DNA from: Acanthaster planci
Lineage: Eukaryota; Echinodermata; Asteroidea; Valvatida; Acanthasteridae
NCBI RefSeq assembly: GCF_001949145.1
Contig: NW_019091413.1
Coordinates: 139,238-161,906 of the forward strand
Direction: 5' to 3'
Length of the DNA: 22,669 nucleotides
The translations under genes and the position numbers were made by a program. Under the pieces are notes generated by a model. That model made no database searches. It had not been told where the DNA came from and saw nothing but the letters and a program-made list of their open reading frames with translations. This document shows positions 18,840 through 22,669 of this stretch, one piece after another (the first letter of the stretch is position 1; every line of letters starts with the position of its first letter).

Positions 18840-19177
18840 ATGTGGCAAAGATGTGCTGCGAAGCATCATGTCATGATAGTGTCATTGTGTGGTTTATTAT
18901 GTAATTCTGAATATTTACTTTGCCCCATTCATTTTGTATGCACATTTCAAGGGTCATTTTGGTCACTTGGCAGAGATGTATTTTCATCAGAGTTACACCA
19001 TAGGAGGACCTAAGAGCAATGTTTACTTTGTTTCACTGACGTCATTATTTTAAAATTGATTCATTATTTAAAAATTTCCAATTTTTTCCCATTGACTTTG
19101 TATAGTTTCAACAGGCCTTTTTTGGTCAATTAGTAATCATGGATCCTACTCACAGTTACACAACAAAAGGACCTTAA
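18840..19177 (+). repeat. unknown 160-180-bp repeat array, block 2
   Basis: Two units. CRE-like sites are at about 18873 (TGATAGTGTCA) and 19037-19044 (TGACGTCA), 168 bp apart. CCCATTCATTTTGTATG (about 18923) and CCCATTGACTTTGTATAG (about 19089) match the unit core, and AGTTACAC blocks follow. The second unit is cut at TTAA (19174-19177) by the piggyBac-like element and resumes at 19757 with GATGATGTCATCAAGT near 19785. Confidence 0.75.
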
Positions 19178-19756
19178 CCACATACTGCCGGGTGCTTTTA
19201 AAAATGCAGTGCACACAAATGGGTGATTTTCAAGATTTTTAGTTTTCAAAATTCTTCAAAAATTCATCATTTCATTTAATGGACGTTTACACCTACACAA
19301 ATGACATTTTGGTGGCTACTCTAAAAAACAGGTACCTTCATTGACTCCTGAATATTTCAGCAAGCCTGTCACCCTGTAAAGAGAGCCCAGCATTGTAAGG
19401 TGTTGCCTAATTTCCTTTGTCCCCAGTGAATGCGAGTAGCGTCTTTTCTAACACAGCTGGATTAGTATGCAGCGGTGCTGTGTCGCTCATAAATGGTGCC
19501 CTGGAGCACTTTTGTCCGCGATGCTAATCCGCAGGCGCGCTATGCCCAAAACAGTGGTATACTGTTTAAAGACAGTGACAGATTGCCTTCGAAAAATGCA
19601 AGCCGAGCAATGATGGCAATTCCAAGCAGCAGGTCTTTTGTTCCGAGTCCGGTCTTTTGTTACACGGACCAGCTCTTTTGTCCCATTTCGGGCACCCCGG
19701 CTCTGCGTATAAACCCATGGTGCTCGAAACAGGGTTCCCCGGCAGCAAGTGGTTAA
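19174..19756. mobile_element. piggyBac-like non-autonomous element with TTAA duplication
   Basis: Flanked by TTAA at 19174-19177 and 19753-19756. Internal ends are inverted repeats: CCACATACTGCCGGG at 19178-19192 and, read on the minus strand from 19752, CCACTTGCTGCCGGG (13 of 15 match). The element is 575 bp without the duplications. TTAA target duplication is the hallmark of the piggyBac superfamily. No transposase domain is visible, so it depended on another copy. Uninterrupted units of the surrounding repeat have ACCTTAAAA at the matching place (about 20520), a paralogous empty site. Near the right end is a threefold 20-bp repeat. Confidence 0.8.
19630..19692 (+). repeat. threefold 20-bp repeat inside the piggyBac-like element
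   Basis: GGTCTTTTGTTCCGAGTCC, GGTCTTTTGTTACACGGACC and AGCTCTTTTGTCCCATTTCG follow one another. The CTCTTTTGT or TCTTTTGT core is constant. Sub-terminal repeats of this kind bind transposase in several families; here that is only an inference. Confidence 0.65.
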
Positions 19757-20110
19757 GGATGAAATGGTCCTCAAATTATATCAAGATGATGTCATCAAGT
19801 GTAAAACTACAATCAGTTAAAGATGGTTGAATTTGAATTATTAAAAAAATCTACATAAAATCAACAGTGACTTTCCCTGATTTGGTGGTTGTGATAACGT
19901 GGTAGTAAAATTGAAATATTCATTTCATCTTGTGTACCTAAAGTCACATGACCCTTACTTCCGGTCAAAACAAGAAGTTGCTTATCATTCAAGAATGGTA
20001 ATGGATACAAGCTTGCTTTCATAGATGTTAGTCTCTGGTCAGACAGTAGTCTTAAAAACACCTACCAGTTTGTGCGATTCCTCTTGCTTTTTACATCAAG
20101 AGATAGGGTA
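19757..20110. other. diverged end of array block 2 and flank
   Basis: The interrupted unit continues to about 19800 (ATGATGTCATCAAGTG). After that the sequence diverges; a GTCACATGACCC site at about 19944 echoes the array tail motif. No gene is seen. Confidence 0.4.
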
Positions 20111-20204
20111 AATTTAGGCCTTTTATTTAAAAAATTATGGTTTAACAATTTTTTGTCTTTAAGTGATATAGTGAAAATATTTCAATATTTTTGAGTCAAA
20201 ACAA

Positions 20205-20620
20205 AAGCAGAAAAGCCCTCTGCATGTTGCAAACAGGCAGAAAACTCTCATTTCTTCCTCTTCTGACAAAAAGCCCTTTTGTTTTGTGCATGTTTTTGTA
20301 CCCATGACTTCGGTCCTTTATCAACTTTGGATCTTCATTAAACTTACGTCACTGAACAACCCTGATACATGGATGGTCCTTGAAAAATGATGTCATCAAG
20401 TGATTTTTCATTGATTATTTAACATTTATTTCAGCCCATTGACTTTGTACATGTTTCCGAGGCACAATTTTGGCAATTTAGGGATGTTCGATTGTCATCA
20501 AAGTTACAACAAGCACAGACCTTAAAACAAAGACAGCCCAAAATAATTACGTCAGTACATCATGATGACATCATCAAGTGATTTATTATTAAATTTGGCA
20601 TATCTACATATTATAAAAAT
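20205..20620 (+). repeat. unknown 160-180-bp repeat array, block 3
   Basis: Starts with a tail-like segment (AAAAGCCCTCTGCATG, then TTGCAAACAGGCAGA) also seen at 22517-22545. About two units follow, with CRE-like sites at 20387 (ATGATGTCATCAAGTG) and 20561 (ATGATGACATCATCAAGTG), 174 bp apart. The unit core CAGCCCATTGACTTTGTACA is at about 20431 and GATTGTCATCAAAGTTACAA at about 20489. These are the best-preserved copies. Confidence 0.8.
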
Positions 20621-22040
20621 CAACCGTGGCCTCCCGCAACATTCAGTTTGCGGCAAATGCCAGAGTAAAATCCTCCCCCACACTAAGTGTGGGTCAGGTC
20701 TCCTAGTGATACTTACCCTGCCCAGCCTACATAGGCAAATTTCCCTTGTGCCTATTATAATTTGCTGAAAAGACTTGATTATGTGTACCGCCTCTTGACC
20801 CTCCGCAATGCACTACAATCCTCTGTCCTTCTTTTCAAAGAAGGGATCAATCCCATTTCTGCGTGCAAACCATGATATTTTGTTTCATTTTCAGGAGTGA
20901 TGACAACAATGAACAAATACTGCGGTATAGACGCTTCCCGGCACGAAGGGGTTAATCACTCACGCAGAAACGGCCGCAACAAGTCTAACTAAACATATGA
21001 ATATTGATATTTCATTCCCAGCCAGTCACAGCACAATAACCTGATGGTGCGAGGATGCTGTTTACACTGCTCCACGCCGATGTGTGGGCATACACCACAA
21101 GCAGGATGTACATGCACGCGTACTTCATGTATATGTACATGTCAGTAGACAGTGTTGTGCATTTGTGAGCATATACAAAACTCACATGCAAATACATAGC
21201 CCTCCTGTCTGGTCAGTCAATGGCAAAAAAGCGGAAAATGAAATTCTGCACATGCAACAAATAACGGAGATCCGTTTAAAAGCAGAGATTTCCCACCCAT
21301 GGAGTTACATTTCTCACAAACTATACAAAATCGAAAGTGTAAACTGAATTTAAACACTCGCATTTCCCATAAACATTTCTGGTCCATTGGTGCCAGTTGA
21401 TTCATTATCATTCTACACATGAGCATGTATATTTCTTTTGTATTTGGTTTATTGTGTACTGCCTTCTTTCATCATTGTTTGAAGAGGAGTTATTGGCTAA
21501 CGATAACTCGAAATATGCAGTGGAGGAAGGAAGACAGGCATATTCAGACTTTAACATAGCCCCGGCCAGCTTTGACCCACTGCATGCACAAATCTCCCAC
21601 GATACAAGGAGGTAGACTCATTATAATATCGCTGTTATATAACAGCTCAGTGGCAGGCTGGCTAGGCTGTTGTGACCTCGAGTATTAGATTCAATGCTGA
21701 CTGAAGTCCGGCGCTAGTGAAAACCAATTCGGAATCGGGGCCAGCTTGCAGTTAGTATCCGTTATGACCGAGGTGGCACTATTGTGATTAATACCACAGT
21801 TCTTTTTCGTCTCACTAATCGTAAATAGATTCAATGTTTTTGTGGAAAATACCCTGACAGTTTTTTACTGTTTTCTCAAGAAGTAGGAACTGTATGGAAC
21901 TGAAACTTTCATAGGTAACTCTAATTGTATCTTTCTTGATAATTTTGCCTACTAAATTAGCATTCCCTTGACAAAAACCAATCTATGACCCTACCTTTAA
22001 ACAGAAATTACGTGACATGAACTTAAAGGAGCAGTTTTTC
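20621..22040. other. spacer in the LONP2 intron with a possible piggyBac-type end
   Basis: No gene is supported. A 17-bp palindrome CCCACACTAAGTGTGGG lies at about 20678-20694. CCCGGCACGAAGGGGTTAA at about 20936-20954 resembles the right end of the element at 19752, but a left partner was not found. A cluster of CATGTA/TGTATATGTACATG sequence lies at 21100-21145. Open frames here show no domain. Confidence 0.4.
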
Positions 22041-22570
22041 TACACAGGGATTTTTAGCTCATTAACTTAGTACGTTTTCAACTTAAGCCATCATTTTAGT
22101 AACTTTGCGATGGTTGATTGTTATCACACTGATAGCCAACTAAAACCCAAATAGAAGAATTATTCCAAATGTGTGACGTCATGATGACGTTGTTATCTGA
22201 TTTACTATTGATTTTTCAACATTTATTTCAGCCCATTGACTGTGTACACTTATTCAAGCCACCATTTTGGTAACTTCGCGATGTTTGATTGTCATCAAAA
22301 TTACAGCTAACAAAGACCCTGAAAAAAGGATTTGGCAAATTTATGACATTGTGACGACGTTATCACCTAATTTCTAATTAACTTTCGAATGTTTAATTTT
22401 TCCCCATAGGTTTTGTACACATTTTCAACAGCTAAACTTCAGGACTCTGGTCAATCTAACTGATTTCATATCAGGGGTCACATGACATGAGGCTCAAACG
22501 TACAAAAAAAGTGTGAAAAAGCCCTATGTTCTGTTGGCAAACAGACAGATGAGCTCTCTTATTATTATAC
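22040..22570 (+). repeat. unknown 160-180-bp repeat array, block 4 with tail
   Basis: Three units with CRE-like sites at 22174-22181 (TGACGTCA) and about 22355 (TGACGACGTTA), 178 bp apart. Unit cores are CAGCCCATTGACTGTGTACA (about 22230) and CCCCATAGGTTTTGTACAC (about 22402, nearly identical to 17807). The block ends in CAGGGGTCACATGACATGAG (about 22473), a GTGAAAAAGCCCT segment, TTGGCAAACAGACAGA and CTCTTATTATTATAC. Confidence 0.8.
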
Positions 22571-22669
22571 ATATAGCGGTATAAAACCGCATGAAATCTT
22601 CCTACTGTAAGGATTTGAGAGGATTCATTGCTACTAAGGAACTTTTAGTTATGTTTGCCATTGAGATAA

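Larger units (their letters stand above)
16413..22669 (-). other. LONP2: LONP2 upstream intron (extends beyond window)
   Basis: No earlier Lon exon (AAA+ domain, or the serine-containing GPSAG region expected just upstream) was found to the right, so the intron probably runs beyond the window end, at least 6.2 kb. It is filled by the Tc1-like relic, the LINE 3' end, the repeat array and the piggyBac-like element annotated separately. The boundary at 16413 is firm; the continuation is inferred. Confidence 0.6.

Noticed and set aside
19487-19774. Open frames inside the piggyBac-like element as a transposase
   Set aside because: No DDD-type transposase motifs and far too short; they cross the element end.
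17640-22570. CRISPR-like array
   Set aside because: Units are about 160-180 bp, degenerate throughout, without short identical repeats and unique spacers, in an animal intron.

Overview
The window is nuclear DNA from an animal, most likely a marine invertebrate. It is AT-rich, has long stretches without coding, contains one spliced host gene with in-phase introns, and is crowded with decayed transposons of many classes (Penelope-like, DIRS-like, L1/Tx1-type and CR1/L2-type LINEs, Tc1-like, piggyBac-like) plus a relic of a Polinton/adintovirus-type DNA polymerase B. This mix, and the many copies of ACATGTA, fits an amphioxus-, hemichordate-, echinoderm- or cnidarian-like genome. The sequence alone does not fix the species. 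No prokaryotic operon, rRNA, CRISPR array or convincing tRNA was seen.

The only host gene I recognise with confidence is LONP2, the peroxisomal Lon protease, on the minus strand. Its last two coding exons are at 16302-16412 and 15657-15776. They join in phase 0 and end in the peroxisomal targeting tripeptide SKL. The 3' UTR runs left from 15656. The long upstream intron runs right from 16413, probably past the window end. It holds a Tc1-like transposase relic, a CR1/L2-type LINE 3' end, and about 5 kb of an unidentified repeat with a period of roughly 160-180 bp. One unit of that repeat is split by a piggyBac-like element with TTAA target duplication.

Layout: 1-402 Penelope-like RT fragment (minus), abutting a possible piggyBac-type end at 428-446; 471-730 LINE C-terminal fragment (plus); 1463-1664 weak candidate exon (plus); 1780-2950 DIRS-like RT-RNase H relic (minus); 3200-6950 mostly featureless; 6960-7555 a diverged direct repeat; 7870-8400 a CpG-rich patch, possibly a promoter; 8800-9010 a threefold short repeat; 9015 to about 11160 a 5'-truncated L1/Tx1-like LINE (minus); about 11170-13394 the polymerase B relic (minus), abutting the LINE; 13457-13630 an unassigned open frame; 13640-15340 nothing recognised; 15657-16412 the LONP2 3' end; 16413-22669 its repeat-filled intron.

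All mobile-element proteins here are broken by stops and frameshifts and are probably inactive. The most interesting parts are the polymerase B relic and its junction with the LINE, and the repeat array with its CRE-like palindromes and piggyBac insertion.
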